This document shows positions 1-9,399 of a DNA stretch of 64,000 bases, piece by piece; positions within the stretch are counted from its first letter, which is position 1; every line of letters starts with the position of its first letter. Source of the stretch: Chloroflexota bacterium (GTDB lineage Bacteria; Chloroflexota; Anaerolineae; JAAEKA01); assembly GCA_034717495.1 (NCBI GenBank), contig JAYELL010000076.1, positions 1-64,000 on the forward strand. Direction: 5' to 3'. A program made the translations under genes and the position numbers. The notes under the pieces were generated by a model. The model was not told where the DNA came from. It did no database searches and saw nothing but the letters and a program-made list of their open reading frames with translations.

Positions 1-314
1 CCAGAGGGGGGAATTTCCGGTCGCTCCCGCTGCAAGGGGCCGGGAGGGATGTGCGAAGGCCGTCCACGAATAGGGCCGGCCATAGATCGCGGTCCGTCGT
101 CCGTTGTCTGCGGTCTTCTGGAAGCGGTCTGCCGTCTGTCGTCCGCTGTCTTCCGAAAGCCGCGTCCCCCCTCCCCGTGTCTCCGTGTCCCCGCGTCTCC
201 CCTCCCCGCGTCCCCCCTCTTCGTGTCCTTCGTACCCTTCGCGCTTCGCGTCCTTCGCACCCTTCGCGCCTTCGTGGTCCAAACCCTCCCCGCGTCCCCG
301 ACTCGCCACAATAT
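1..314. other. non-coding low-complexity region left of tRNA-Leu
   Basis: No gene is supported here. The sequence is strongly C/T-biased on the plus strand. It contains short degenerate repeats of cggtcnntcgtcc type (about 85-165) and a run of ttcgcgcc/ttcgtgtcc-like units (about 220-280). Open frames exist in several phases at once only because stop codons are rare in such DNA. Their predicted peptides are Arg/Pro/Ser-rich and have no domain character. Confidence 0.6.
221..280. repeat. degenerate 8-9 bp tandem repeat (ttcgNNNcc units)
   Basis: Seven or so consecutive units begin with ttcg (ttcgtgtcc, ttcgtaccc, ttcgcgc, ttcgcgtcc, ttcgcaccc, ttcgcgcc, ttcgtggtcc). On the minus strand this reads as the cgaagga/cgaaggg motif that recurs in intergenic DNA of many environmental bacteria. 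It lies upstream of the tRNA promoter. Function is unknown. Confidence 0.55.
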
Positions 315-344
315 TTCCACATTTCCCCGATTCCATGCTATAAT
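315..344 (+). promoter_or_regulatory. promoter of tRNA-Leu
   Basis: A perfect TATAAT lies at 339-344, preceded by TGC (extended -10). A weak -35 (ttccac, 315-320) sits 18 bp upstream. The tRNA 5' end is 15 bp after the -10 box, which fits a very short leader. Confidence 0.6.
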
Positions 345-358
345 CCCTGATACCACTT

Positions 359-441
359 GCCCCCGTGGTGGAATTGGTATACACGGCAGGTTGAGGGCCT
401 GTGCCCGATAGGGCGTGTCCGTTCGAGTCGGACCGGGGGCA
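359..441 (+). tRNA. tRNA-Leu (anticodon GAG)
   Basis: This is a class II tRNA of 83 nt. The 7-bp acceptor stem pairs GCCCCCG (359-365) with CGGGGGC (434-440), followed by discriminator A441. The anticodon stem GCAGG/CCTGT encloses loop TTGAGGG, giving anticodon GAG with G37, typical of tRNA-Leu reading CUC/CUU. A long variable arm (GCCC-GATA-GGGC) and a T arm (GTCCG-TTCGAGT-CGGAC) complete the fold. The bases after A441 are CCT, so the terminal CCA is not encoded and would be added after transcription. Confidence 0.95.
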
Positions 442-466
442 CCTGAGGAAGAGAACCATGGCACCC

Positions 467-506
467 CGAGAAAGGTCGTCGCACCGGCACCTTTCTCGTT
501 TTGTTT
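467..506 (+). terminator. rho-independent terminator after tRNA-Leu
   Basis: A perfect 10-bp stem (cgagaaaggt / acctttctcg) with a 12-nt loop is followed by ttttgttt. It lies 26 bp past the tRNA and would terminate the monocistronic tRNA transcript. Confidence 0.8.
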
Positions 507-653
507 CCGGGGCCTGAATTCCCCCACCACTGTTTCTCTATTCCACCAACTTGCGGTATCATCCACAACAATCACTTCTTTCACTGAGAGAGGGTCTACG
601 CGAAACTATCGAGTGGTACCGTTCCTTGGCCGATGGATTTGGGAGAAAACAAT
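507..653 (+). other. leader region of the PHP-type gene; weak promoter candidate
   Basis: No gene is seen. A possible promoter is tttctc (533-538), an 18-bp spacer and TATCAT (557-562). A purine-rich gggaga at about 641-646 is the likely ribosome binding site for the ATG at 654. Confidence 0.35.
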
Positions 654-2666
654 ATGAATCGCTTTGAGCGAAAGCTGGCTGCATCGTCGATAACAATGAT
701 GGTTTTTGCGGTTTGCCTCCTGATCGCCTGGGCAAGCGGCCTCGGCCCCGGTGGCTGGTCGATCCCCCCGGTCTCCGCCCAACTGGCACCACATGACGAA
801 TTTCCCCATTTCGACGAGGACGAGTGGCACTCCACCCAGATGCACATCCACGGCTGGAGCAACCACAACGCGGGCTCCCAACCTGCTTCCGTTCAGTTGC
901 ACACCGACTGGGCCCACGACGCCGGGCTCGACGTGATCTGGTGGAGCGAGTACAACAAGGTCTTTACCCAGGACACCGATTTCACCATCAACCTGCCCGA
1001 AGCCACCATCAGCAACACGTTGGATATCCAGATGCCGCCACCACCTGATACCCACATCTACATGATAGGGTGGCAGGTTGGCTGGCTCGCAGCCAGTACC
1101 AGCGCCGATGGCTCACAATCGGTGGCGTTGGAAGATGGTTCATTGCGCATGAGTGCCCATGGAGAAGGAACAGATTATTCCTGGCTCACCTATCGCGCCA
1201 TGCGGAATCCCAGTACCAACCTCAGGGGGCACGGTCTGGTACGCCCGCTGGCCAGCGATCCGGTCCTGGGCCTCGATGTTTCGCTGTGTGTGGACAGCGG
1301 CCCGGACGCCTACGCACAGATGGAACTGGGACTCTCCTGGCATGATTACGGCCAGCCCCGATCGCAATCCCTGGTCTATCGTTTCGTTGATCCAGACCAG
1401 CCGGCCAGTGTCATCATCGGCACGCACCGGGTTACGACCACGGTGCCCCTCACCGGTACTCATGTGGAACTGCCCCTGCTGGATGGTGTGAGTGTATTAC
1501 AGGACGGCAACGATAACGCGATTCAGGAGCTCTATTTCTCGGTCGGCGGCCGGGAAGGCGCAGAAAGCTGCATGGAGATCAGCAATTTCAACTTGCATAG
1601 CCACCAACCCGATGCGGTGTCCAATGTAGCAGACCATCATGCCACCATATCCGATTACCAGAGTCGTTACCAGGTTGTAGGCCTGGAGGGTTGGGAACAG
1701 AATGCCGGTCTCAGACACCTGAATCCCTACTTGCCATCGGATGCCGGCCTGGTGCCGGGATGGGACGATGTCCAGGCCCGGGATTTCGTTCCCCTGATTC
1801 ATGACAACGGCGGGCTGGTTGCTCTCAATCATCCGTTCGGCGCAACCTATGGCGCTCCGTTGCCCGACGATGAGCAGGAGGCGATTGTCCAGGATCTTCT
1901 CGATATCCTGTTGCCGGTCTCGGCCTGGCATGTAGACATCCTCGAAATCTATCGCAATCGGGCCAACATCGATTGGAATCACCACATCCGTTTTTGGGAC
2001 CTGCTGGCCATCAACCAGGTTCCCCTATGCGGCATTGCGGCCAGCGATCAGCACAGCGGACCGTTTGTTCCGGGAAGAGCCAGCATGGTATCATGGATCG
2101 AGGCGACCGAATCCAGCCAGGACGCCATGTTGCACGGCTTGCGGCGCTGCCGGGTCTTTTTTGGCGACCTGGCCCTCTTTGATGGTGCGTTGGATCTTCG
2201 GCTTGCAGATACCCTCATGGGTGGCGTCTACCCGGTTCATGACGGGCAGGCCTTGTTGGATGTTCACATCGACCCCTGGCCCGACGATGTCCAGGTTCAA
2301 TTGGTACAGGTGCTCGAGAGCCCCGGCCGGGATTTGGTCTATCTGCGCGATCACGAGCCAATCTCGGCCGGCCAGCCGGTGTTGATCGACACTGGGCAGC
2401 CCAGCTTTGTGCGCATCGAAGTGCGGGATCTTTCGGGTTACCCGATTGTTTTCAGCAACCGGATTTACATTCGGGACATCCAGTGTGATGTGAATGATGA
2501 CGGCACCGTCAGCATCGCCGATGTCCAGACAGTTGCAGGAATGTTCAATCTGTCGGTGCCCCCGGCCAGCCCGGCCGCCGACCTTCAAAAAGATGGCATC
2601 ATCGATATTCGTGATGTGATTGTGGCGGCTCAATGTTGGACGGATCACGTTGGTGAGATGAGGTAA
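654..2666 (+). CDS. secreted PHP-superfamily metallohydrolase-like protein with C-terminal dockerin-like domain
   Basis: A secreted protein of 670 residues. The start is ATG654 rather than the in-frame ATG633, because GGGAGA lies just upstream of 654. It opens with a signal-peptide-like stretch (FERK, then a hydrophobic run ending in SAQLAP). The mature part carries PHP-type metal-ligand motifs: MHIHGWS (HxH), a DHH, LNHPFG and SDQHSG. These suggest a phosphoesterase or amidohydrolase-like metal centre, with substrate unknown. The final 60 residues contain two Ca-binding-loop-like segments (DVNDDGTVSIADV and DLQKDGIIDIRDV) typical of type I dockerin modules. A long beta-rich insert, with residues such as PASVIIGTHRV, separates the PHP motifs. 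The gene is followed 3 bp later by a GTG-initiated glycosyltransferase. The PHP assignment is by motif only. Confidence 0.75.
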   Translation: MNRFERKLAASSITMMVFAVCLLIAWASGLGPGGWSIPPVSAQLAPHDEFPHFDEDEWHSTQMHIHGWSNHNAGSQPASVQLHTDWAHDAGLDVIWWSEYNKVFTQDTDFTINLPEATISNTLDIQMPPPPDTHIYMIGWQVGWLAASTSADGSQSVALEDGSLRMSAHGEGTDYSWLTYRAMRNPSTNLRGHGLVRPLASDPVLGLDVSLCVDSGPDAYAQMELGLSWHDYGQPRSQSLVYRFVDPDQPASVIIGTHRVTTTVPLTGTHVELPLLDGVSVLQDGNDNAIQELYFSVGGREGAESCMEISNFNLHSHQPDAVSNVADHHATISDYQSRYQVVGLEGWEQNAGLRHLNPYLPSDAGLVPGWDDVQARDFVPLIHDNGGLVALNHPFGATYGAPLPDDEQEAIVQDLLDILLPVSAWHVDILEIYRNRANIDWNHHIRFWDLLAINQVPLCGIAASDQHSGPFVPGRASMVSWIEATESSQDAMLHGLRRCRVFFGDLALFDGALDLRLADTLMGGVYPVHDGQALLDVHIDPWPDDVQVQLVQVLESPGRDLVYLRDHEPISAGQPVLIDTGQPSFVRIEVRDLSGYPIVFSNRIYIRDIQCDVNDDGTVSIADVQTVAGMFNLSVPPASPAADLQKDGIIDIRDVIVAAQCWTDHVGEMR

Positions 2667-2669
2667 CAG

Positions 2670-5432
2670 GTGGCGACAGACAATTCCAAGCCGGCGATGC
2701 CGCGCTGGTGGCCAATTGTTGCGCTGGCAGTTCTGATTCTATTCCACGCGGCAGCCAATATGATCTGGCTGTGGCAGGACACCCGAATCCTGTTTGGTGA
2801 TACAGGCAACCACGCTCGCATCAGCATGAAGATCGCTCACATCCTGAGCGAGCCAGATGTGGGTGTCTTTGGTGGTATCAGTGAGGCCACCACCTTTTGG
2901 CCGCCCCTCACTTATCTATTCACCCAGCCCCTCTACCTGATCTTCGGGTTCAACCCCGACGTCTCCGTGGCGACCAATACCGTCCTTCTGGCCCTGTTGA
3001 TCATTTTGACCTACCTGATCGGCCAGAGGCTCTACAATCAGACGGCCGGAGTCCTGGCCGCGGCCATGGTGTCGTTTTATCCCATCGTCGCCACCATCTC
3101 GCGCACCTACTATCTGGATATATCCCTGGCGGTGATGGTCGCGGCTGCTTTCTACCTCCTTCTGAGATCGGAGGCGTTTTCCCAGACAGGTTCCAGCCTT
3201 GTTTTTGGCGCGCTTCTCGGCCTGGGTCTCTTGACCAAAAAGACCTTTTTTATCTTCGCCCTGGGTCCCGGCATTGCAGTTGCAATCATGGCCCTGACCG
3301 CCGAGAAGGGTAATGGCTGGCGCGACCTGATGGCCTGGCGACCACAGCAACCCATGGGACCTGACGGTGCCAAACTGCTGCGACGCCTGGCCAACCTGGC
3401 AGGCGCGGTGGTCCTGGCTCTGATCATCGCCTTGCCCTGGTATCTCGCCCACATGGAGACGATTAGCAGACAGGCGAGTGTCGTCGAAAACGTTGCCAGC
3501 GGTGGTTTCCGTGACCGGCCCATATGGTGGTATCTTTCCTGGCTGGACGATATCCTCCTGTTATTGCCGTTCATCCTGTTCATCGTCGGATTTGTCACCG
3601 GGCTGCTCGAGTTCCGCCGAAACTGGTTCCCCATCATCTGGATTGTGGTGCCAGGCATTATCTATCCGTTGGTCTCTCGGGGGCATATGCGATACATGAT
3701 ACCGCTCTTGCCCGCCGTTGCGCTGCTGTCGGCCCAATGGATGGTTGGCATTCGCCGTCCCGCGCTGCGGCGAGGCCTGATCGCGCTGACGATCGGTTTC
3801 CAGCTGGTCGCTTTTTTCGTGGTAAGCTGGGGTCTGCCTTCCACGTTGCAGGAACGCTATGCAGGACCCGTACAGGACTCCTTCCGCCCATTTAACGTCA
3901 AATCGCCAGAAGAAAGGCCGCTAGTCGATCTGGCGGCACCTATCTACTTTCAATTCCCGCCCAAAGCCCATCCCTGGCCTGTTCGACCGATCCTTGATTT
4001 CGTTTGGCGTGATATCGAGGCAGGCGCATCCCCTGAAGAGTCACAGCGATTGACACTGCTGTTCAAGCTGGTGGATTTCGGATATTCCTCCTTCTCCTAC
4101 GAAAATCAGCTGGCCAGGGAACGGGGCCGGCCCGCCGCTCAATCCCTTACCATAGGCGACGTTCCAGGGATAAGGGATTTTGCGCTCATGCTGATGGATC
4201 ATGATTATTTGATCTTCAACAGCGGTGTGGGCGGTTGGCGGGAAGAAGCGAACCTGATCAACCAGCGCTGGCTGGCCGGCGACCAGGTTCTCAAGGACCG
4301 TTTTGCCAGCATCAGCACCATTTCCCTTGGCGACGGAAACGTCGTGGAGGTGCTCAAGCGCACCGGGCCACCAGTCAAACAACTGCCCCCCGATGAACAA
4401 CGTCGCATACTCGAATACGTACTGGAACTGTCACCTGAGAGCACCCAGGCGCAGAAATTGCTGGCCCGCTTGAACGGAGAGCCAGTGCCCCTGTCTGCCT
4501 CGACGCAGCAACAGACAATTGATCCTGCCGTACAGGCTATCCTGAATGACGCGGAATCTCTGCGAGCCGCCGACAACCAGGCCGGGGCCGAGGCAGCGCT
4601 ATTGGAAGGGCTGCAAACCAGGCCGGATTCCCTGGCACTTTGGCTGGCTTTGGGTGACCTGTATGCGCTGGGCAACAGAGTTCAAGAGGCAGACCAGGCC
4701 TTCTCCCAGGCGCTGGAGATTGCTCCGGATGATCCTTCAATCCTGCTGGAGCAAGGAAAACTCTGGGAGGCCATAGCCAAGGCAGGAGATAATCCCGATG
4801 CCGGCGATGCATGGGACAAAGCTGCGAACGCGTATCAGCGAGTCATCGAGGTGAATCCAGATGCAGTTCGCGCTTACCTGGGCCTGGCCAAATACCACAG
4901 AACTCGCGACGACAACGAGGGGGCTATCGACGTCTACCGCCGGGGGCTGCGGCATATTCCCGACAACCCCTGGCTCAATTTTGGCCTGGGCCAGACCTAT
5001 TTCGCGATCGATAGGGCTGAGGAGGCCCTGCCTTATTATCAGAAAGCTGTCGAGTTATCGCCTGACAATGGCTCCTATCACTTTCAGGTTGGACGGGCTT
5101 CTATCGAATTGAGCAGTTGGGATCAGGCGGCTGATGCCCTTGCCAGAGCACTGGAGCTGGATCCGAATTATGCCGATAACCTGTCCTTCCAATACAACCT
5201 CGGTAAGGTACATTTGGGCCTGGAGGATTACCGTAAGGCCGTTAACTCGTTCACCCAGGTGCTCGACGTGAATCCCAGGCATCAGGGGGCCCAGTTTCTG
5301 TTGGGCGAAGCCCAGCAGGGTGCTGGTGATGACGCTGAGGCCGCAGCAGCCTATCGGGCGGTCATCACCCAATGGCCCAACTCGACTCTTGGCCAGGAAG
5401 CTGCCCGGCGCCTGCAGGGGTTGGAGAACTAA
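2670..5432 (+). CDS. GT-C (ArnT/PMT-like, GT39-type) membrane glycosyltransferase fused to C-terminal TPRs
   Basis: A 920-residue membrane protein starting at GTG2670, after AGGT in the preceding stop region. Residues about 12-390 hold many hydrophobic helices. The first outside loop contains FGDTGNHA, where the Asp is positioned like the catalytic acid of GT-C/PMT enzymes. A later segment reads RTYYLDISLAV, as in ArnT/GT39 proteins. Residues about 390-610 form a soluble domain. From about 614 to the end come TPR units (for example ALEIAPDDPSILLEQGKL, ALELDPNYADNL). GT-C enzymes use polyprenyl-phosphate sugars and place their C-terminal domain outside the cytoplasm, so the TPRs are probably extracytoplasmic. 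This matches the domain order of eukaryotic TMTC O-mannosyltransferases. It is a paralogue of the 2538-residue protein at 13297-20913. Donor and acceptor are unknown. Confidence 0.8.
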   Translation: MATDNSKPAMPRWWPIVALAVLILFHAAANMIWLWQDTRILFGDTGNHARISMKIAHILSEPDVGVFGGISEATTFWPPLTYLFTQPLYLIFGFNPDVSVATNTVLLALLIILTYLIGQRLYNQTAGVLAAAMVSFYPIVATISRTYYLDISLAVMVAAAFYLLLRSEAFSQTGSSLVFGALLGLGLLTKKTFFIFALGPGIAVAIMALTAEKGNGWRDLMAWRPQQPMGPDGAKLLRRLANLAGAVVLALIIALPWYLAHMETISRQASVVENVASGGFRDRPIWWYLSWLDDILLLLPFILFIVGFVTGLLEFRRNWFPIIWIVVPGIIYPLVSRGHMRYMIPLLPAVALLSAQWMVGIRRPALRRGLIALTIGFQLVAFFVVSWGLPSTLQERYAGPVQDSFRPFNVKSPEERPLVDLAAPIYFQFPPKAHPWPVRPILDFVWRDIEAGASPEESQRLTLLFKLVDFGYSSFSYENQLARERGRPAAQSLTIGDVPGIRDFALMLMDHDYLIFNSGVGGWREEANLINQRWLAGDQVLKDRFASISTISLGDGNVVEVLKRTGPPVKQLPPDEQRRILEYVLELSPESTQAQKLLARLNGEPVPLSASTQQQTIDPAVQAILNDAESLRAADNQAGAEAALLEGLQTRPDSLALWLALGDLYALGNRVQEADQAFSQALEIAPDDPSILLEQGKLWEAIAKAGDNPDAGDAWDKAANAYQRVIEVNPDAVRAYLGLAKYHRTRDDNEGAIDVYRRGLRHIPDNPWLNFGLGQTYFAIDRAEEALPYYQKAVELSPDNGSYHFQVGRASIELSSWDQAADALARALELDPNYADNLSFQYNLGKVHLGLEDYRKAVNSFTQVLDVNPRHQGAQFLLGEAQQGAGDDAEAAAAYRAVITQWPNSTLGQEAARRLQGLEN

Positions 5433-5487
5433 CACTACAACACATTTTTATTGAGTCATTCCGTCAAAAGCCAGAGCCAAACGCCCT

Positions 5488-6528
5488 ATGTCGCTACTTC
5501 GGATTGCCGGTCTCATCGTCAGCCTCACCCTTTTCGCCTTCGTGCTGGTAGCCAAGCGCGGCAGGCGAATCAGCAACCAGGACGCTCTGCTGGCCTTGTT
5601 CATGGCGGCCGGCCTGCTGCTCGTTTCCCTCTTCCCCGATGCCTTCAACACGGTCCTGGGCTGGTTCAGCTTCAACAAGGGGGGCGGCGGGCGACTGATC
5701 GGGCTGTTGATCTTTTCCAATTTTCTGCTCTTCCTGCTCTATCTACGCACCCGGGCCGGCATCGCCGAAAACCAGCAGACTCTGAACCGCCTGGTGCAGG
5801 CCATGGCACAGGCGGAGTTTCGCCGCCAGTACGGTCAGGAGGGCGGCGCACCGATCGCAGTAATCATCCCAGCCTACAACGAGGCCGAGAACATTGGAAA
5901 TGTGTTGCAGCGCTTGCCCCAGCAGGTCGGCGGGTTGGATGTGGACGCCATCGTGGTGGTGGATGGCGCCACCGACGATACGACCGACGTGGTGCGCCAG
6001 AGTCAGGCCGCGGCCGTCACCCATATCATCAACCGGGGCGGCGGCGCGGCCCTGAAAGCGGGCTACGAATTGGCGCTGGAGCGGGGCGCCGAGATCATCG
6101 TCTCCCTGGACGCTGATGGCCAGCATCTGCCGGAGGAAATTCCTCTCCTCGTGGCGCCCATTCTCGACGATCAGGCCGACCTGGTCAACGGCTCCCGCGT
6201 GCTGGGCTCCTACGAGAAGGAGAGCGAGGTGCGAGCCCTGGGCGTCGTACTCTTCAACTGGCTGATCAGCGCATTGACTTTGACCCACATCACCGATTGT
6301 TCCAACGCCTTTCGAGCCATCAGAGCCGGGGATCTGGCCCGGCTCGACCTGCGCCAGACTCAGTATCACAGCACGGAGATGCTCATCGAGGCATTCAAGA
6401 AGGGCTTGCGGGTTATCGAGGTCCCAATCACCGTTCGGCGCCGAGCCAGCGGCGAGAGCAAAAAGGGGCCGACTGTGCGCTACGCATTGGGCTTCACGCG
6501 GGCGATTTTCTCCACGTGGCTGCGCTGA
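5488..6528 (+). CDS. DUF2304-GT2 glycosyltransferase (polyprenyl-phosphate sugar synthase-like)
   Basis: A 346-residue fusion. Residues 1-110 contain three hydrophobic segments arranged like a DUF2304 domain. Residues about 120-346 are a GT-A fold family 2 glycosyltransferase resembling dolichyl-phosphate mannose synthase: VIIPAYNEAENI, a VVDGATDDT segment, and LDADGQH as the metal-binding DxD-type site. Such enzymes move a sugar from a nucleotide donor to undecaprenyl phosphate on the cytoplasmic face, making the donor that GT-C enzymes such as the upstream gene use. The next gene starts within its stop codon (TGATG at 6526-6530), indicating translational coupling. The sugar is not predictable from the sequence. 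Confidence 0.85.
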   Translation: MSLLRIAGLIVSLTLFAFVLVAKRGRRISNQDALLALFMAAGLLLVSLFPDAFNTVLGWFSFNKGGGGRLIGLLIFSNFLLFLLYLRTRAGIAENQQTLNRLVQAMAQAEFRRQYGQEGGAPIAVIIPAYNEAENIGNVLQRLPQQVGGLDVDAIVVVDGATDDTTDVVRQSQAAAVTHIINRGGGAALKAGYELALERGAEIIVSLDADGQHLPEEIPLLVAPILDDQADLVNGSRVLGSYEKESEVRALGVVLFNWLISALTLTHITDCSNAFRAIRAGDLARLDLRQTQYHSTEMLIEAFKKGLRVIEVPITVRRRASGESKKGPTVRYALGFTRAIFSTWLR

Positions 6529-7667
6529 TGGACAGGCTGCAGAAACGCCCGCACATCCTTCTTGCCAGCCCCGACGCCAGCCTGGAGATGGCCAACCAAT
6601 CCCCGGTCGGTATGCCCATCGCACCAGACCAGGTAGAGGCGGTACTGAACGGGCTGGGCTATCAGGTTGAATGGTGGTCTCCACCTGCCGCAGGGGTGAA
6701 TCAAGTGCTAAAAAATGTGCGCTTACTGCGCCATTACTTGCGTACGGCGGATACCGATTTGTTACATCTTTTCCTGTTGAATCCCAGCCTGGCCTGGATA
6801 TCGGGACTGCTTGTTCGTGCCGGATCGGCACCGGTTCTGACCACCTTTTCGACCCAATGCCACGAAGGTTTTAATTGGCTCCTGCACAATGGATCGCTGG
6901 ACGCGATGAGTTGGTATATGTTCAAATATGTTGCCTACCATCCGCTCTGGGCCAGGCTCAGCGCAAGGATGCCCAACAGTGCTGCCTTCAGTGTCGCCAG
7001 CCAGTTTCAGATCGATCAACTGAAACACCTGGGGTTTCCCGCCGATCGCCTGCATGTTGTGCCGAATACCACTGATATCACGCCCAATGCAATGCCGGCC
7101 CAACGTGATTCCAGGCGGTTTCGCATCGGCTTCATGGGGCACTTTACCCCCTCCAAGGGCGTTGATCTGTTGCTGGAAGCATTCGAACAGGTAGCTGGCG
7201 AGTTAGACTCGTCAGAGCTGATGTTGGCATGGAGCGGGCGTGGAGATAGTGGCGCAGTGCGCCAGGCCATCCAACGCAGTCGCTACGCTGACTGCATCAG
7301 GCTGTGGGGCAGAGTCGACAGGGTTCAATTCCTGCGTGGCCTCGATCTGCTGGTTCAGCCTTATCGACACCTGGTTGGTACACAGCTTTTCCCGAATACC
7401 TTGCTCGAGGCAGTCACCGTTGGGGTGCCCCTGGTAACCTCCGATATCCGCCCTCTCGATGAGTTACCGGGTGGCGAGGCTGCCTCCCTGGTGCGGCCCG
7501 GCGATCCTGCGGCCGTCGCTCAGGCTATTTTGGCACTGGCTGATGATCCAGCGGCGCGGCTCAGGCAACTGGCTAACCAACAGAAGGTCGCCCGACGTTG
7601 CTCGCCGACCGTGGTGGCTGCAGCTTTTCATCAGATTTATCAACAGCTTTTGACCAGGAGAAGATAA
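6528..7667 (+). CDS. family 4 glycosyltransferase (GT-B fold)
   Basis: A 379-residue protein. ATG6528 overlaps the preceding TGA by one base. Upstream in-frame codons overlap the GT2 gene and are rejected as a start. The C-terminal half carries GT4 hallmarks: IGFMGHFTPSKGVDLLLEAF, the donor-binding region around LFPNTLLEAVTVGVPLVTSD, and LPGGEAASLVRPGDP. The first Glu of the usual E-x7-E motif is not conserved, while the second (LLEA) is. It probably adds a sugar from a nucleotide donor to a lipid-linked or small acceptor in the cytoplasm, as part of the 5488-9956 operon. It is followed by a methyltransferase overlapping its stop (TAATG). Confidence 0.82.
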   Translation: MDRLQKRPHILLASPDASLEMANQSPVGMPIAPDQVEAVLNGLGYQVEWWSPPAAGVNQVLKNVRLLRHYLRTADTDLLHLFLLNPSLAWISGLLVRAGSAPVLTTFSTQCHEGFNWLLHNGSLDAMSWYMFKYVAYHPLWARLSARMPNSAAFSVASQFQIDQLKHLGFPADRLHVVPNTTDITPNAMPAQRDSRRFRIGFMGHFTPSKGVDLLLEAFEQVAGELDSSELMLAWSGRGDSGAVRQAIQRSRYADCIRLWGRVDRVQFLRGLDLLVQPYRHLVGTQLFPNTLLEAVTVGVPLVTSDIRPLDELPGGEAASLVRPGDPAAVAQAILALADDPAARLRQLANQQKVARRCSPTVVAAAFHQIYQQLLTRRR

Positions 7668-8377
7668 TGGTTCAGCGAGCCTACCAGGGCGAGTTGGCCG
7701 CTCGCTACGATGCCCGGCGCTTTCGTGGCGCCGGCGGTCGCTACGTCAATATGCGGGAGTTGGACACCGTTCTGGCCTCTCTTCCCTCAGGAACGAGAAC
7801 GGTCCTCGACGTGCCCACAGGGACTGGACGCGTCGCCCTGACCCTGGCCGGGCAGGGCTTCGATGTCACCAGCATCGATCTTTCCCAGGATATGCTGGCA
7901 CTTGTCGGCAGCAGTGAAAGTGGTCCAAACGCGCCGATCCTGGTCCAGGCTGACGCCTCGGTCTTACCCCTGCTGCCATATAGTTTCGACGCCTGTGTTT
8001 GCCTGCGCTTCATCCACTTCTTTGGGCCCGACAGGCAGGATCAAGTGGCCAGGTTGCTGCGTGAACTGGCTCGCGTCGTCAAACCGGGCGGCACACTTAT
8101 CGTGGATACCAACCGCCGGAGCCCTCGGCATCTGGGTTTCGCCGGAAGGCAACTGTCCACGGTCCATTATCACCGGGATTCCGATTTTGCCGAACTCCTG
8201 GTGCAGGCTGGGCTGGAGATCACCCAGCGGCACGAGATGTTTTTCCTGGCACCGATGTTGTACAATCGTTTGCCAGAGTTGATGGTACGGCTGCTGGAGC
8301 AGGGAGAATTAGCCTTGCCTTCCAACTGGCGGGTGCGAGTTTTCTGGATATGTCGCAAGACAACGAACACACGGTAG
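7667..8377 (+). CDS. class I SAM-dependent methyltransferase
   Basis: A 236-residue protein starting at ATG7667 inside TAATG, with AGGAGAAG just upstream; longer in-frame extensions overlap the GT4 gene and are rejected. Motif I reads VLDVPTGTGRVALTLA, followed by the acidic strand TSIDLS and a post-motif around VCLRFIHFFG, typical of Rossmann-fold ubiE/COQ5-like methyltransferases. The position inside a glycan-assembly operon suggests methylation of a sugar or lipid-linked intermediate, but the sequence does not fix the substrate. The downstream flippase-like gene overlaps it by 28 bp. Confidence 0.82.
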   Translation: MVQRAYQGELAARYDARRFRGAGGRYVNMRELDTVLASLPSGTRTVLDVPTGTGRVALTLAGQGFDVTSIDLSQDMLALVGSSESGPNAPILVQADASVLPLLPYSFDACVCLRFIHFFGPDRQDQVARLLRELARVVKPGGTLIVDTNRRSPRHLGFAGRQLSTVHYHRDSDFAELLVQAGLEITQRHEMFFLAPMLYNRLPELMVRLLEQGELALPSNWRVRVFWICRKTTNTR

Positions 8378-9399
8378 ATGCCGACCTAAGGTCCGGGCGC
8401 CGGCGGCGCTGGACTCGCCTGCTGGCAGCGATGGCTATGTCGGCCATTCTGGTCGCCCTGTTATCGCGCCAGACCTCCCTGGGCGAGATCGCAGTCGTCC
8501 TGGCATCCAGCGACCGGCGACTGATCCTGCTGGGCTTTGCCATCTATGCGGTGGCCAACTGGTTCAAAGGCCTGCGCTTCCGCCTGGCCACGTCGACCGA
8601 CCGACCCGTCACCAGACTGGATGTCTACGAAACCACTTGCCTGTACAACATGGCGACCGGCCTGCTGCCCTTCGGCGCTGGCGAGATTTCCTATCCCTAT
8701 CTCATGCGTCGTTGGCATGACGTGGGCATCAGCCAGAGTACCCCGGCGCTGGTGGTTACCCGTCTCTTCGATTTGATCATGGTCAGCCTGATCTTCCTGG
8801 TCTCCGCGCTGGTCATTCGCCAGCAATTGGCCATGTCGTCACAATTGATCTTCGTTGCCCTGGTGGTGCTGGCCGCAGCTATCGTCGCCTTGATTCTGGC
8901 GCCGTGGATGGGCGACCGATTGTTGAAAATCCTTGAAAGTCTCCACACGCGTTGGTCGCCCGAACGCCTTCGGCAAGGGGGTAACCGGGTCCTTGCTGCG
9001 GGCCATCGCTTTATCGATAACCTGCGCCAGATCAGCAACATTGGCCAGGTCGCCGCCATCGGTTTCTATTCATTCCTGATCTGGGGCATCAGTTATCTGG
9101 TATTTCTGGTCGTCATTCAGGCGTTGGGCTACGATTTCAACTACTGGATGGCCGCTTTTTGCGCTTCACTGGCGCTCATGACCAATTTGCTGCCGATCCA
9201 GGGCATTGCCGGACTCGGTGTTAGGGAAGTAGGCTGGATACTGGGATTGACCGCCCTCGGGTTTTCCACGGCTGAAGCAACCACGCTGGCTTTCAGCATC
9301 CATGCCGTGACGTTGAGCTACCTGATTTTGTTGGGACTGCTGGCGGGCCTGACTTCGACAGTTCGTCGCAGCATCCGCCGCCAGGAAGGAATCGCATGA
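8350..9399 (+). CDS. LPG-synthase-TM/AglD-type (UPF0104) integral membrane protein, putative lipid-linked sugar transport or flippase role
   Basis: A 349-residue polytopic membrane protein starting at ATG8350, inside the methyltransferase gene. Diagnostic features of the lysylphosphatidylglycerol-synthetase TM family are NWFKGLRFRL near residue 65, YNMATGLLPFGAGEI with the following RRW, and the late loop LPIQGIAGLGVREVGW. The family includes the MprF flippase domain and AglD/YbhN-type proteins, often found beside glycosyltransferases. A role in moving or presenting a lipid-linked intermediate is inferred from the neighbours. It ends in ATGA (9396-9399), overlapping the acyltransferase start. 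Confidence 0.8.
   Translation: MSQDNEHTVDADLRSGRRRRWTRLLAAMAMSAILVALLSRQTSLGEIAVVLASSDRRLILLGFAIYAVANWFKGLRFRLATSTDRPVTRLDVYETTCLYNMATGLLPFGAGEISYPYLMRRWHDVGISQSTPALVVTRLFDLIMVSLIFLVSALVIRQQLAMSSQLIFVALVVLAAAIVALILAPWMGDRLLKILESLHTRWSPERLRQGGNRVLAAGHRFIDNLRQISNIGQVAAIGFYSFLIWGISYLVFLVVIQALGYDFNYWMAAFCASLALMTNLLPIQGIAGLGVREVGWILGLTALGFSTAEATTLAFSIHAVTLSYLILLGLLAGLTSTVRRSIRRQEGIA

Noticed and set aside
49-411. Open frames of 80-120 codons in the left-end C/T-rich region
   Set aside because: They arise from low-complexity DNA open in several phases, overlap the tRNA, and encode Arg/Pro/Ser-rich peptides without domains.
5743-6831. 362-codon minus-strand frame opposite the GT2/GT4 genes
   Set aside because: It is antisense to two clear glycosyltransferase genes and has no recognisable domain; a GC-driven shadow frame.
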